From Paenibacillus allorhizosphaerae (GTDB taxonomy: Bacteria; Bacillota; Bacilli; Paenibacillales; NBRC-103111): DNA of 57,158 nucleotides. The translations under genes were made by a program, and so were the position numbers. The stretch covers positions 1 to 57,158 of the forward strand of contig NZ_CAJVCE010000033.1 in the NCBI RefSeq assembly GCF_910594985.1. The letters run 5' to 3'. Of this stretch, positions 9,404 through 16,918 are shown piece after piece (position 1 is the first letter of the stretch; each line of letters starts with the position of its first letter). The notes beneath the pieces were generated by a model. It was not told the origin of the DNA. It did no database searches and saw only the letters and a program-made list of their open reading frames with translations.

Positions 9404-10327
9404 TCATCGGTGTCCCTTCGGCACATATTTGATTTTCATAAGCAGATCCTGCTCGTAGTTGCCGAATTTCTTGCCGAAAAGATTCATGCCTCCTACGTTT
9501 TGCGCATTCTGCTTAATCCCGAGGCGCAGCGAGATGAACGGCTTGTCCAGCAGACCCAGATCGCCGATCTTGATGCCGGAGATGCTTAACCCGTCAACGT
9601 AGCTTCCTTCGCTATTAATTTTCCAATTTTTCAGCAAACCATACTGCGTATTGTTCGTTCCCCACCAGGAAGGCGTCAGAAAGCCTCTTTCCCCGCCGAA
9701 ATCTCCCGGCGACGTCCAGGTGCCGATCTCTTGGCCATTCACCCAACACGTAATATCCGACGGCCAGTCCGGCTTATGGTAAGGGGCCTCCGAGCATAAT
9801 TCAAGCGAAAACTCCAGTTCCTCGACCTGCGTGCCGTAAGGGATCCGGTTCGGAAAGTGGTATTCCACGTACCCGGAACGGAACCAAAGCAGCTGCGCCT
9901 TTTTCCGGTCAGGCTCATAGAACGAACGCGGGTCGTCCTGCACGAGCAGAATGCCTTCCTCGCTGAGCAGCCCGCAGGTCGGCTGAACCTCGCAGTTCAC
10001 GAACTCGCCGATCGGCAGTTCAATTTCCACCACATGCTCCTGCTCCTTCTCCCGTTCCGTCAAATTGATGATAATGCGGTCGTATTTCTTCGAATTGACC
10101 TTTTGCGTTCCGCGTCCCGGCACAATTTCCGTCGAGATGATGCCCGCATCCTCCAGCTTCTTGATGTTGACCGCCGCGGTAGAGAACGGCAGCTTCATTC
10201 GCTCTGCGATCTCATTGACATTCTGCGGGCCTTCCGTCAAAATGCGGACCATTTCCATCCGGTGCTCGTTGGCTAACGTCTTGCATATTTCAAGCGCTTC
10301 GTGCAGCGTCAATTCTAACGTTCTCAT
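9404..10327 (-). CDS. ArsR-type transcriptional regulator with large C-terminal domain
   Basis: 307 residues. Residues 1-75 form a winged helix of the ArsR type (ANEHRMEMVRIL; NEIAERMKLPFSTAAVNIKKLEDAGI; a wing at IVPGRGTQK). No metal-binding cysteine motif is present. Residues ~90-307 are a separate domain rich in Trp and Gly (TSPGDFGGERGF; SWWGTNN) that looks like a beta-sandwich and is probably the ligand sensor. ArsR proteins are usually ~100 residues, so this fused form is atypical. It sits next to and in the same direction as the sugar operon, and most likely controls it in response to a sugar. The sensor function is inference. Confidence 0.75.
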   Translation of the reverse strand: MRTLELTLHEALEICKTLANEHRMEMVRILTEGPQNVNEIAERMKLPFSTAAVNIKKLEDAGIISTEIVPGRGTQKVNSKKYDRIIINLTEREKEQEHVVEIELPIGEFVNCEVQPTCGLLSEEGILLVQDDPRSFYEPDRKKAQLLWFRSGYVEYHFPNRIPYGTQVEELEFSLELCSEAPYHKPDWPSDITCWVNGQEIGTWTSPGDFGGERGFLTPSWWGTNNTQYGLLKNWKINSEGSYVDGLSISGIKIGDLGLLDKPFISLRLGIKQNAQNVGGMNLFGKKFGNYEQDLLMKIKYVPKGHR

Positions 10328-10424
10328 CGATTGTTCCCCTTTTATAATAATAAATGTTGTAATAAAAACACTTACTTGTACTGTACAAAATTACGATTTA
10401 AAAAGCAATTGCAAAACCAGACAT

Positions 10425-10487
10425 AAGAAAAACTCCGTAACGGAGTCCTTAAAAGCAGCCAGACCGTTTTTAGCGGAAGTTTTTCTT
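10425..10487. repeat. 63-bp palindromic dispersed element (copy B)
   Basis: Perfect 10-bp terminal arms AAGAAAAACT and AGTTTTTCTT enclose an inner hairpin ACTCCGTAACGGAGT and the segment TTTTTAGCGGA. Similar elements of the same size lie at 16053-16116 and 43984-44047, and a related segment at 54891-54938. On the minus strand it may also act as a terminator. Confidence 0.6.
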
Positions 10488-10489
10488 GG

Positions 10490-10541
10490 TATAGAATTTC
10501 GCAGTTCACTTTCATGCTTTAGTGAACTTAAAAATTCTATA
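10490..10541. repeat. Inverted repeat with nested hairpin
   Basis: Outer arms TATAGAATTT and AAATTCTATA flank an inner hairpin AGTTCACT/AGTGAACT. It lies directly beside the 63-bp palindrome. It has no obvious role and might be a degenerate part of the same dispersed element. Confidence 0.5.
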
Positions 10542-10545
10542 ATGT

Positions 10546-10579
10546 TAAGAAAAGCCCTTCGGGACGTATCCGAAAGGGC
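10546..10579 (-). terminator. Terminator of the copA operon
   Basis: On the minus strand GCCCTTTCGG and CCCGAAGGGC pair with one bulge, followed by TTTTCTT. It lies just after the stop of the VTT-domain gene. Confidence 0.7.
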
Positions 10580-10584
10580 GGCAT

Positions 10585-11226
10585 TCACGAAGAAAGCGAG
10601 CGCTTCCTCCAAAGTAGATATGTAATGTAGACGATCAATAAAAATACGACATATACGCTTATCGCTATAATGGCGCTTCGCATATTGGAAAAAACATGCT
10701 CCCCAACAAATGCGAAAATAAGCATCACCGGCACTTTGCCGATAACCGTAGCCGTCATGAATGCCATCCACGACATGCGGGTGATCGCCGAATAAATGTT
10801 GACCGCAGGCGATGGGATGATCGGGATGAGCCGCGCAAACAGCACGCCGATGAACGGATTGCGCTCATATACGGCGGTGAACCGGTCAAGCTGCTTGAAC
10901 CGGCTCAAAAAATCGCGTGCGGAGCGCTGTAATACAAAGCGCGCCAGCACAAACATGATCCCCGCGGCGGCGCTTGAGGCCAGCAGGTTGATGAAGCTTC
11001 CGGCTATAAGGCCGAACTTGGCTCCCATCAGACCGGCCACGATCCCGTACGGAATGACGGGCACGAGTGCCAGGAACAGCGCCATCAGCGTCATCGGCAC
11101 AAGCTGGGAACGATCGCTGTTCCGAACCCAGTCCAATATTTCGTCTTTAAAATAGAAAGACGCGGCTACGGCAGCGGCATAAGCCGCTGCCCATATCCAT
11201 CTACTCAAATGTTTGCTTCCACCCAT
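10585..11226 (-). CDS. TVP38/TMEM64 (VTT domain, DedA-like) membrane protein
   Basis: 213 residues with about five to six membrane segments. The central stretch has the VTT/SNARE-associated pattern (PYGIVAGLMGAKFG; LFARLIPIIPSPAVN). Family members are thought to move lipids across membranes; their bacterial role is little defined. It starts one base after the stop of the His-rich lipoprotein gene, so it is translationally linked to the copper operon. A direct role in copper is not shown. Confidence 0.85.
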   Translation of the reverse strand: MGGSKHLSRWIWAAAYAAAVAASFYFKDEILDWVRNSDRSQLVPMTLMALFLALVPVIPYGIVAGLMGAKFGLIAGSFINLLASSAAAGIMFVLARFVLQRSARDFLSRFKQLDRFTAVYERNPFIGVLFARLIPIIPSPAVNIYSAITRMSWMAFMTATVIGKVPVMLIFAFVGEHVFSNMRSAIIAISVYVVFLLIVYITYLLWRKRSLSS

Positions 11227-11227
11227 A

Positions 11228-12082
11228 TTACGGAACTTTCACGACAAAAGGAACGGTGAACACTTTGCCTTCATGCTGAAATTGTCCCCATATTTTGTAG
11301 ATGCCGCTTGCCGGAAAGGTCGTCATAAATTTCGCATCCGGTCCCGCCGCCTTTTCGTCCGTCGGGTGAACATGGAGGTACTGAGACGCGTCTGCACTAA
11401 GAACGACAACGTGTCCGACCGCACCAAGATAAGGCTGCAAGTTAGTGATCGGCTTTTTCGAAGCGGCGTCTTTGATGTTAAACGTCATGTTGACCGCTTT
11501 GCCTGCCTGCAATTTATCGAAAGTGAGCGTCACTTCCTTGCCATCGACCGTCTTCGTGAGATTGGCTTCCGGCTCGAGCGCCACCGCCTTTGCTGCATCT
11601 CCTTGAACGGTAATCCATTGGCTCTTCGTCATCGAGCCCATCCCCGTCGGAACGAAGTCGGCGAACAGCTTATATTCACCGCCGGCCGGAAATTGCGTCG
11701 ATATTTGGAACGCACCTTTGCCTTTGTCTTCCGGATGAATGTGATTGAAGTACGACAAATCTTTGCTGACGACGATCAAATGCAATTTTTTCTCGTGACT
11801 GACATCCAGACTTTCGATCGGTTTGTTATCTTTACCCGCGATCTGTATCGATACGCCCGTGTCTTGCTTCGCCCGCGGCTTCTCGCTGGATAGCTTGAAT
11901 ACCGCCTGTACGTCCTTCTCCTGATTGGCCCCGGCTCCAACCTGCTGCTCCCCCGCTTCATGGGCGCCATGGCCTCCATGCTCCGCACCACTATTGGTCT
12001 TTGTGTCCGACTTGCCGCAGGCGCTTAATAATGCGGCCGACAGCAGCAGCGGAATCGCAATTTTCATCATTTTCGAGTTCAT
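11228..12082 (-). CDS. His-rich lipoprotein with duplicated HxHP domain (YtkA-like)
   Basis: 284 residues. The signal peptide ends in lipobox LLSAC (Cys 22), so it is exported and lipid-anchored. Residues 35-41 are His/Gly rich (EHGGHGAH). Two homologous beta-rich domains follow, one with HIHPED (H114, H116) and FPAGGEYKLF, the other with HVHPTD (H237, H239) and FPASGIYKIW, so the protein carries an internal duplication. Single-domain relatives (YtkA/FixH-like, CopC-like folds) occur near copper and cytochrome oxidase genes. Its location in the copA operon supports extracellular copper binding, which is inference. Confidence 0.72.
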   Translation of the reverse strand: MNSKMMKIAIPLLLSAALLSACGKSDTKTNSGAEHGGHGAHEAGEQQVGAGANQEKDVQAVFKLSSEKPRAKQDTGVSIQIAGKDNKPIESLDVSHEKKLHLIVVSKDLSYFNHIHPEDKGKGAFQISTQFPAGGEYKLFADFVPTGMGSMTKSQWITVQGDAAKAVALEPEANLTKTVDGKEVTLTFDKLQAGKAVNMTFNIKDAASKKPITNLQPYLGAVGHVVVLSADASQYLHVHPTDEKAAGPDAKFMTTFPASGIYKIWGQFQHEGKVFTVPFVVKVP

Positions 12083-12140
12083 TGTAATGATCCTCCCGAG
12101 CTATGGAATCGTTTTGGTAAGCAAAGTTCTGGTTTTGGGG

Positions 12141-12761
12141 CTACTCGACCACTGCAGCGCGCAGTGCATCTGCCGTAACCCGTTCGATAAACTTGGAAAA
12201 TTTCTCTTTCTTCTTGCCGTGGTCCTGGAAATATTGGATCAGACCGCGCACGACCGGGATCAGTTGGTCTTCGGAAACGCGCTCCATAAAGAGAAACCCG
12301 GGCGCCGCTTTCAACGACTTCGCTTCGCCGCCGATATAAATGTCATAAGCGTCTCTCATCTTCACGACGCCGATATCTTTGAGCAGCGGCTCTCCCGTCG
12401 CCAGCGCACAACCGGAATACCCGATCTTGAGCGGGCTTGGCGCCGCTAGTCCGGCAACCGCTTCGTCCAGCGCCCTGGCTGTACTCAAACCGGCTTCCTC
12501 CGCTCCTTTGCAAAAGTTGCAGGTAATTAAGCTTTTCGTATAAAATCCGGCCGGATACACTTCAAGCCCGATTTGCTGCAGCTTGAATTTCGCTTCCTCT
12601 GCCCGCTCCTCTTGCATTTCTACGTACAACTGCTTAAAAGTTGTCATTTCAATGCGGGCATCTGCTCCCACAGCGGCTCCCAGCACAGCAAGCTGCTCCG
12701 GCTTAAACACCGTTCCCCCGACTTCAAACCCGGGCGTTACAGCGAATATTAACGTTGCCAT
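12141..12761 (-). CDS. Half-size nitrite/sulfite reductase-like protein
   Basis: 206 residues with the layout of one NIR/SIR module: an N-terminal ferredoxin-like half (1-70), then the iron-sulfur/sirohaem region. The first Cys motif is TCNFCKGAEEAG (C81, C84) where normal enzymes have C-x5-C. The second is SGCALATGE, where the usual fourth cysteine four residues after C118 is T122. Only three of the four cluster ligands are therefore recognisable. It lies 34 bases after copA and is followed by the copper lipoprotein gene. It may bind a different cluster or metal, or be a regulator rather than a reductase. Function is unknown. Confidence 0.65.
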   Translation of the reverse strand: MATLIFAVTPGFEVGGTVFKPEQLAVLGAAVGADARIEMTTFKQLYVEMQEERAEEAKFKLQQIGLEVYPAGFYTKSLITCNFCKGAEEAGLSTARALDEAVAGLAAPSPLKIGYSGCALATGEPLLKDIGVVKMRDAYDIYIGGEAKSLKAAPGFLFMERVSEDQLIPVVRGLIQYFQDHGKKKEKFSKFIERVTADALRAAVVE

Positions 12762-12795
12762 CGTTCACGCTCTCCCCTCATCCCATAACGTCAAC

Positions 12796-15228
12796 TTATA
12801 CTTTCGCTCTTTGTAAACGCAGTGCGTTGAGCACGACCGATACGGAGCTTAATGCCATCGCCGCCCCGGCAACCCATGGGGCGAGCAGGCCGATCGCCGC
12901 GATCGGAATGCCGATCGTATTGTAAGCAAGCGCCCAGAACAAGTTTTGGCGAATGTTCGCCATCGTCTTCCGACTCATCTGAATCGCATCCGGAATGCTG
13001 CTTAAGTCGCCCCGCATCAGCGTAACATCGGCGGCTTCCATCGCCACGTCGGTTCCCGTGCCGATGGCCATGCCAATGTCGGCCATAGCCAGGGCTGGCG
13101 CGTCGTTGATGCCGTCGCCGACCATCGCCACTTTTTTCCCTTGGGCCTGCAGCTTCTTCACTTCTTCGGCTTTGCCTTCCGGCAGCACTTCCGCCAGCAC
13201 GCGATCGATCCCTGCTTGCGCCGCAATCGCCCGAGCCGTGCGTTCATTATCGCCGGTAATCATGATGACTTCGATACCCATGTCTTTCAGCCGCGCCACT
13301 GCAGCCTGCGACGTTTCTTTGATCGTATCGGCGACCGCGACAATACCGGCAAACTTGCGGTCCACTGCGATCAACATCGCTGTTTTGCCCGACCGCTCCA
13401 ACTCCGCCATCGTCTCAAAGGCGGCGCTCGCATCGACGTTGTACTCGGCCATCAGTTTTCTGGTACCGGCGAGCAATTCTTTTTCTTCCACGACAGCCCG
13501 AATGCCGAAGCCGGGAATCGCTTCGAACGATTCCGCCGCAGGCAGCGCGATGCCTTTGGCTGTAATGCCTGCCACGATCGCCTCCGCAAGGGGATGCTCC
13601 GAGCTTTTCTCGGCCGCCCCTACCCATCTCAAGAAAGATTGCTCATCCATACCAGCCGGAAGAACATCCGTAAGCTCCGGTTTTCCTTTCGTTACCGTTC
13701 CGGTTTTATCGAGAACAATCGTATCGATCCGGTGCGTTGCCTCCAGATGTTCGCCGCCTTTAAACAATACGCCCAGCTCCGCGGCGCGGCCCGACCCGGC
13801 CATAATGGACGTCGGCGTAGCGAGCCCCAGCGCGCACGGACAAGCGATAACAAGAATCGCGATTGCTTTTTCCAGCGCTTCGGCAAAGTCGCCCGGTGTT
13901 ACGAAGAAGTACCATACTAGGAAAGCGGCAATGGCGATCCCTACGACGATCGGTACGAAAATGCCGGAGATGACGTCGGCTACGCGCTGGATCGGAGCTT
14001 TGGAGCCCTGCGCTTCCTCAACCACCTTAATGATTTGGGCAAGCGCCGTTTCTTTGCCGACTTTCGTCGCCTTAATCTTGAGCAGCCCATTCTTGTTGAT
14101 CGTCGCGCCGATGACGCTGTCGCCTGCTTTTTTCCCGACGGGGATGCTTTCCCCCGTCAACATCGACTCGTCTACGGAAGACGTCCCTTCCACGACTTCG
14201 CCGTCTACCGGCACTTTCTCTCCCGGCTTGACGATGACGATATCATGCACGATCACTTCTTCGACGGGAATGCTAACTTCCTGACCGTCCCGAACGACAA
14301 GCGCCGTTTTGGCCTGAAGACCCATTAAGGTTTTGATCGCTTCCGAAGTGCGGCCTTTAGCCAGCCCCTCGAACAACTTGCCCAGCAGAACGAGCGTAAT
14401 TAACACGGCGCTTGTTTCATAATACATTTCCGGTCCGTGATGCACATTCGCTCCTTGGCGGGCCCATTCAACGGTCAGGTATAAGCTGTAGAAATAAGCG
14501 GCCGACGTTCCCAAGGAGACGAGCACATCCATGTTCGCGCTTTTATTGCGGAGCGCCTTATACGCGCCGACGTAAAAGTGGCGGCCGATGTAAAACTGAA
14601 CCGGTGTGGCCAGTGCGAGCTGGAACCATGGATTCATGAACAAATCCGGCATCCATATCCAGGACGTGAACGAGAAGTGCGTCACCATCGCCCACAAAAG
14701 CGGCAAGGATAAGATGGCCGAGGCGATAAATTTCCTTTTTTGTCGGGCAATTTCTTGTTCCCGGTGTCCGGCCGCATCCTCCATTTCTTCCTTGACGAGT
14801 GCTTTGTACCCGAGCTGCTCCACTTTCTTCTGCATATCGGTTATCGTTACTTGTGCCGAGTTATATTCGACATGTGCCGTCTCCAATGCAAAGTTGACGG
14901 AAGCTTTGGACACGCCCGGCAGTTTGTTCAAGCCTTTCTCGATTCTCGCTGCGCAAGCCGCGCAAGTCATGCCTGTCAATTGAAGTTCAACGGCTTCCTT
15001 AAGCGTGCCGTATCCCAGCTTCTCAATGCTTTGCTCCATCTGCGCGATATCAACTTGCAGCGGATCGTACGTGACGGAAGCTCGCTCGAGCGCAAAGTTT
15101 ACGTTCGCCTCCGATACGCCGGATATTTTCTTCAATCCTTTTTCAATCCGGTTGGCGCAGGCGGCGCAGGTCATGCCGGTAATTTGCAAAGTTGCTTGCT
15201 CGCTTTCTCTGGACTGTGCTGTGCTCAT
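12796..15228 (-). CDS. copA: Copper-exporting P1B-type ATPase
   Basis: 810 residues. Two N-terminal heavy-metal domains have GMTCAAC (C21/C24 and C89/C92). Eight transmembrane helices follow, with the metal-transfer motif CPC at 463-465, the phosphorylated D507 in DKTGT, and the usual TGES and GDGINDAP motifs. It pumps Cu(I) out of the cytoplasm. I prefer the ATG at 15228, since AAAGGGTG lies 6-9 bases ahead; the GTG nine bases earlier overlaps that site. A CsoR box at 15251-15265 lies in its promoter, so it is induced by copper. Three further genes follow in the same direction with short gaps. Confidence 0.95.
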   Translation of the reverse strand: MSTAQSRESEQATLQITGMTCAACANRIEKGLKKISGVSEANVNFALERASVTYDPLQVDIAQMEQSIEKLGYGTLKEAVELQLTGMTCAACAARIEKGLNKLPGVSKASVNFALETAHVEYNSAQVTITDMQKKVEQLGYKALVKEEMEDAAGHREQEIARQKRKFIASAILSLPLLWAMVTHFSFTSWIWMPDLFMNPWFQLALATPVQFYIGRHFYVGAYKALRNKSANMDVLVSLGTSAAYFYSLYLTVEWARQGANVHHGPEMYYETSAVLITLVLLGKLFEGLAKGRTSEAIKTLMGLQAKTALVVRDGQEVSIPVEEVIVHDIVIVKPGEKVPVDGEVVEGTSSVDESMLTGESIPVGKKAGDSVIGATINKNGLLKIKATKVGKETALAQIIKVVEEAQGSKAPIQRVADVISGIFVPIVVGIAIAAFLVWYFFVTPGDFAEALEKAIAILVIACPCALGLATPTSIMAGSGRAAELGVLFKGGEHLEATHRIDTIVLDKTGTVTKGKPELTDVLPAGMDEQSFLRWVGAAEKSSEHPLAEAIVAGITAKGIALPAAESFEAIPGFGIRAVVEEKELLAGTRKLMAEYNVDASAAFETMAELERSGKTAMLIAVDRKFAGIVAVADTIKETSQAAVARLKDMGIEVIMITGDNERTARAIAAQAGIDRVLAEVLPEGKAEEVKKLQAQGKKVAMVGDGINDAPALAMADIGMAIGTGTDVAMEAADVTLMRGDLSSIPDAIQMSRKTMANIRQNLFWALAYNTIGIPIAAIGLLAPWVAGAAMALSSVSVVLNALRLQRAKV

Positions 15229-15250
15229 TTGTATCACCCTTTATATATGA

Positions 15251-15265
15251 TACCCCTGTAGGGTA
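15251..15265. promoter_or_regulatory. CsoR operator upstream of copA
   Basis: TACCCCTGTAGGGTA fits the CsoR palindrome pattern TACCC-n-GGGTA, and lies about 22 bases before the copA start. Copper binding by CsoR would release this site. Confidence 0.8.
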
Positions 15266-15284
15266 TAATTATTTGCGAAATAAT

Positions 15285-15304
15285 GGAGCCACCTGAATGG
15301 CTCC
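15285..15304 (-). terminator. Hairpin after copZ
   Basis: GGAGCC/GGCTCC hairpin followed on the minus strand by ATTATTT. A weak terminator that separates csoR-copZ from copA, which has its own CsoR-controlled promoter. Confidence 0.55.
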
Positions 15305-15339
15305 GGTTCATCTTTTTATAATTACGTGAAATGAATGGA

Positions 15340-15543
15340 TCAAACCACATCGTACCCTTGGTCTTCAATCGCTTCTTTGATCGCATCAAGCGTCACTTTC
15401 GATTCGTCGAACTGTACCGTTACCGACTTGCCGGCCAAATCGACTTTGGCGGATGCGCCGATCTGCTTCACGGCACCTTCAATGGAGTTCACGCAATGTC
15501 CGCAGGACATTCCTTCTACTTGCAGCTTCGCATTTTGCATCAT
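15340..15543 (-). CDS. copZ: Copper chaperone
   Basis: 67-residue cytosolic ferredoxin-fold protein with GMSCGHC (C14, C17), the Cu(I)-binding loop of CopZ/Atx1. It hands copper to CopA. AGGAGG precedes a double ATG start. It lies 21 bases after csoR and is probably transcribed with it. Confidence 0.93.
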   Translation of the reverse strand: MMQNAKLQVEGMSCGHCVNSIEGAVKQIGASAKVDLAGKSVTVQFDESKVTLDAIKEAIEDQGYDVV

Positions 15544-15564
15544 GATAACCTCCTAGGAATGATA

Positions 15565-15894
15565 TTATTTCATCAATTTATTTACAGTGATCAACAGCTC
15601 GTCAATGACCTCGCGGTCGCCGGATTGAATCCGGTCGATGACGCAGCTCTTCATATGGCCTTCGAGAAGCAGCTTCCCGACGCCGTTCAATGCGGATTGG
15701 ATCGCCGCGATTTGATTCAGAACGTCGTCGCAATACGTATCTTTCTCAATCATTCCCTTAACTCCCCTGATCTGTCCTTCGATCCGGTTCAGCCGGGAAA
15801 TCAAGTTGGACTTCATCTTATCCGAGTGGTGGCTCTTGCGCTCCTCCTCTTCGGTATGGCAGCATTCCTTCTCCACATTATCTGTAATGTCCAT
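15565..15894 (-). CDS. csoR: Copper-sensing repressor
   Basis: 109 residues, all-helical CsoR/RcnR family. The Cu(I) ligands C55, H80 and C84 have the same spacing (25 and 4) as in B. subtilis CsoR. The N-terminus carries an additional CC-H cluster (C11, C12, H13) and H22-H23. Apo-CsoR should bind the two TACCC-n-GGGTA boxes at 15251 and 15926 and let go when Cu(I) binds. It is the first gene of csoR-copZ. Confidence 0.93.
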   Translation of the reverse strand: MDITDNVEKECCHTEEEERKSHHSDKMKSNLISRLNRIEGQIRGVKGMIEKDTYCDDVLNQIAAIQSALNGVGKLLLEGHMKSCVIDRIQSGDREVIDELLITVNKLMK

Positions 15895-15925
15895 CGCATG
15901 ATCACCTCTTGTTTATAATATACAA

Positions 15926-15940
15926 TACCCCCGGTGGGTA
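15926..15940. promoter_or_regulatory. CsoR operator upstream of csoR
   Basis: TACCCCCGGTGGGTA, a CsoR box 31 bases before the csoR start. It matches the copA box in form and indicates autoregulation. Confidence 0.8.
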
Positions 15941-16052
15941 TGTCAACAACAAAAATAAATCATTTTGATACGATTATTATTATCGCGTTGTCCTAGCATT
16001 TATTCTTGCATACCCATCGTTATTTGACGAACGCAACCGCAGGCCATACTAT

Positions 16053-16116
16053 AAGAAAAGCTTCTAATCGATGATCATTCGAGAAGACACGTTCGTGGTT
16101 AGCGGATGCTTTTCTT
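16053..16116. repeat. 64-bp palindromic dispersed element (copy A)
   Basis: Arms AAGAAAAGC and GCTTTTCTT enclose a segment ending in GGTTAGCGGAT. Same size and similar right end as the element at 10425-10487. The first 21 bases recur at 16180-16200, with one mismatch, just before the response regulator. Confidence 0.6.
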
Positions 16117-16179
16117 GCGAGCAGAAAGTTTACAATTCAGGCCGACCCTCTCCATTCGGCTAAATTTTCGTTGTTCTAA

Positions 16180-16200
16180 AAGAAAAGCTTCTGATCGATG
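16180..16200. repeat. Partial copy of the left end of the 64-bp element
   Basis: Repeats 16053-16073 with one difference (AAGAAAAGCTTCT then A or G, then ATCGATG). It lies 38 bases before the response regulator start, so the pair might serve as regulatory direct repeats instead of being a mobile remnant. Confidence 0.55.
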
Positions 16201-16237
16201 CCCCTAACATATCCCTACGGAAGAAGGTGCCTACCCC

Positions 16238-16918
16238 TTGCGAATACACGTATTGGTAGCGGATGACGATCCCCATATTCGAGAACTGCTCCGATTCGTT
16301 CTCAAGAAGGAGGGCTATGTCGTCCTGGAAGCGGTAGACGGCGCGGAAGCTTGGGATGTCATCGAGCGCAAGCAGGTTCATTTGGCTGTCGTCGATGTGA
16401 TGATGCCGGCAAAAGACGGGCTGGAGCTCTGCGAAGAAATCCGCAAGTATTACGATATTCCCGTTATTCTGCTAACGGCCAAAGGCGAGCTGGAGGATAA
16501 AGAGAAAGGCTTCTTGTCGGGTACGGACGACTACATCGTCAAGCCGTTCGAGCCGAAGGAACTGCTGTTTCGAATGAAAGCGCTGCTGCGGCGGTATCAA
16601 ATGGTCTCCTCGGAAATCATTAAACTGAACGATACGGTGATCGACCGGAAAAGCTATGAAATAGCCGTTCGCGGCGAAGTACATACGATCCCGTTAAAAG
16701 AATTCGAGCTGTTATCACAGCTCGCGAGCCATCCTGGACGCATTTTCACCCGCGAGCAGCTGCTGCACCTCGTTTGGGGAGCCGACTACGAAGGCGGCAG
16801 CCGGACGATTGACGTACATATCAAACGATTGCGCGAGCGGTTTCAGGACCAAAAGGGCGATTTTACAATCACCACCATCCGCGGCTTGGGCTACAAACTC
16901 GAGGTGCAGAGCCGATGA
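16238..16918 (+). CDS. OmpR/PhoB-family response regulator
   Basis: 226 residues: receiver domain (acidic pair in ADDDPHIRELL, phospho-Asp in VVDVMMPAKDG, K in VKPFEPKELLFR) and a C-terminal winged helix (SRTIDVHIKRLRERF; TIRGLGYKL). It starts at TTG with GAAGAAGGTG upstream. It overlaps the kinase gene by four bases (ATGA), so the pair is translated together. Divergent from the copper cluster; the signal is unknown. Confidence 0.92.
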   Translation: MRIHVLVADDDPHIRELLRFVLKKEGYVVLEAVDGAEAWDVIERKQVHLAVVDVMMPAKDGLELCEEIRKYYDIPVILLTAKGELEDKEKGFLSGTDDYIVKPFEPKELLFRMKALLRRYQMVSSEIIKLNDTVIDRKSYEIAVRGEVHTIPLKEFELLSQLASHPGRIFTREQLLHLVWGADYEGGSRTIDVHIKRLRERFQDQKGDFTITTIRGLGYKLEVQSR

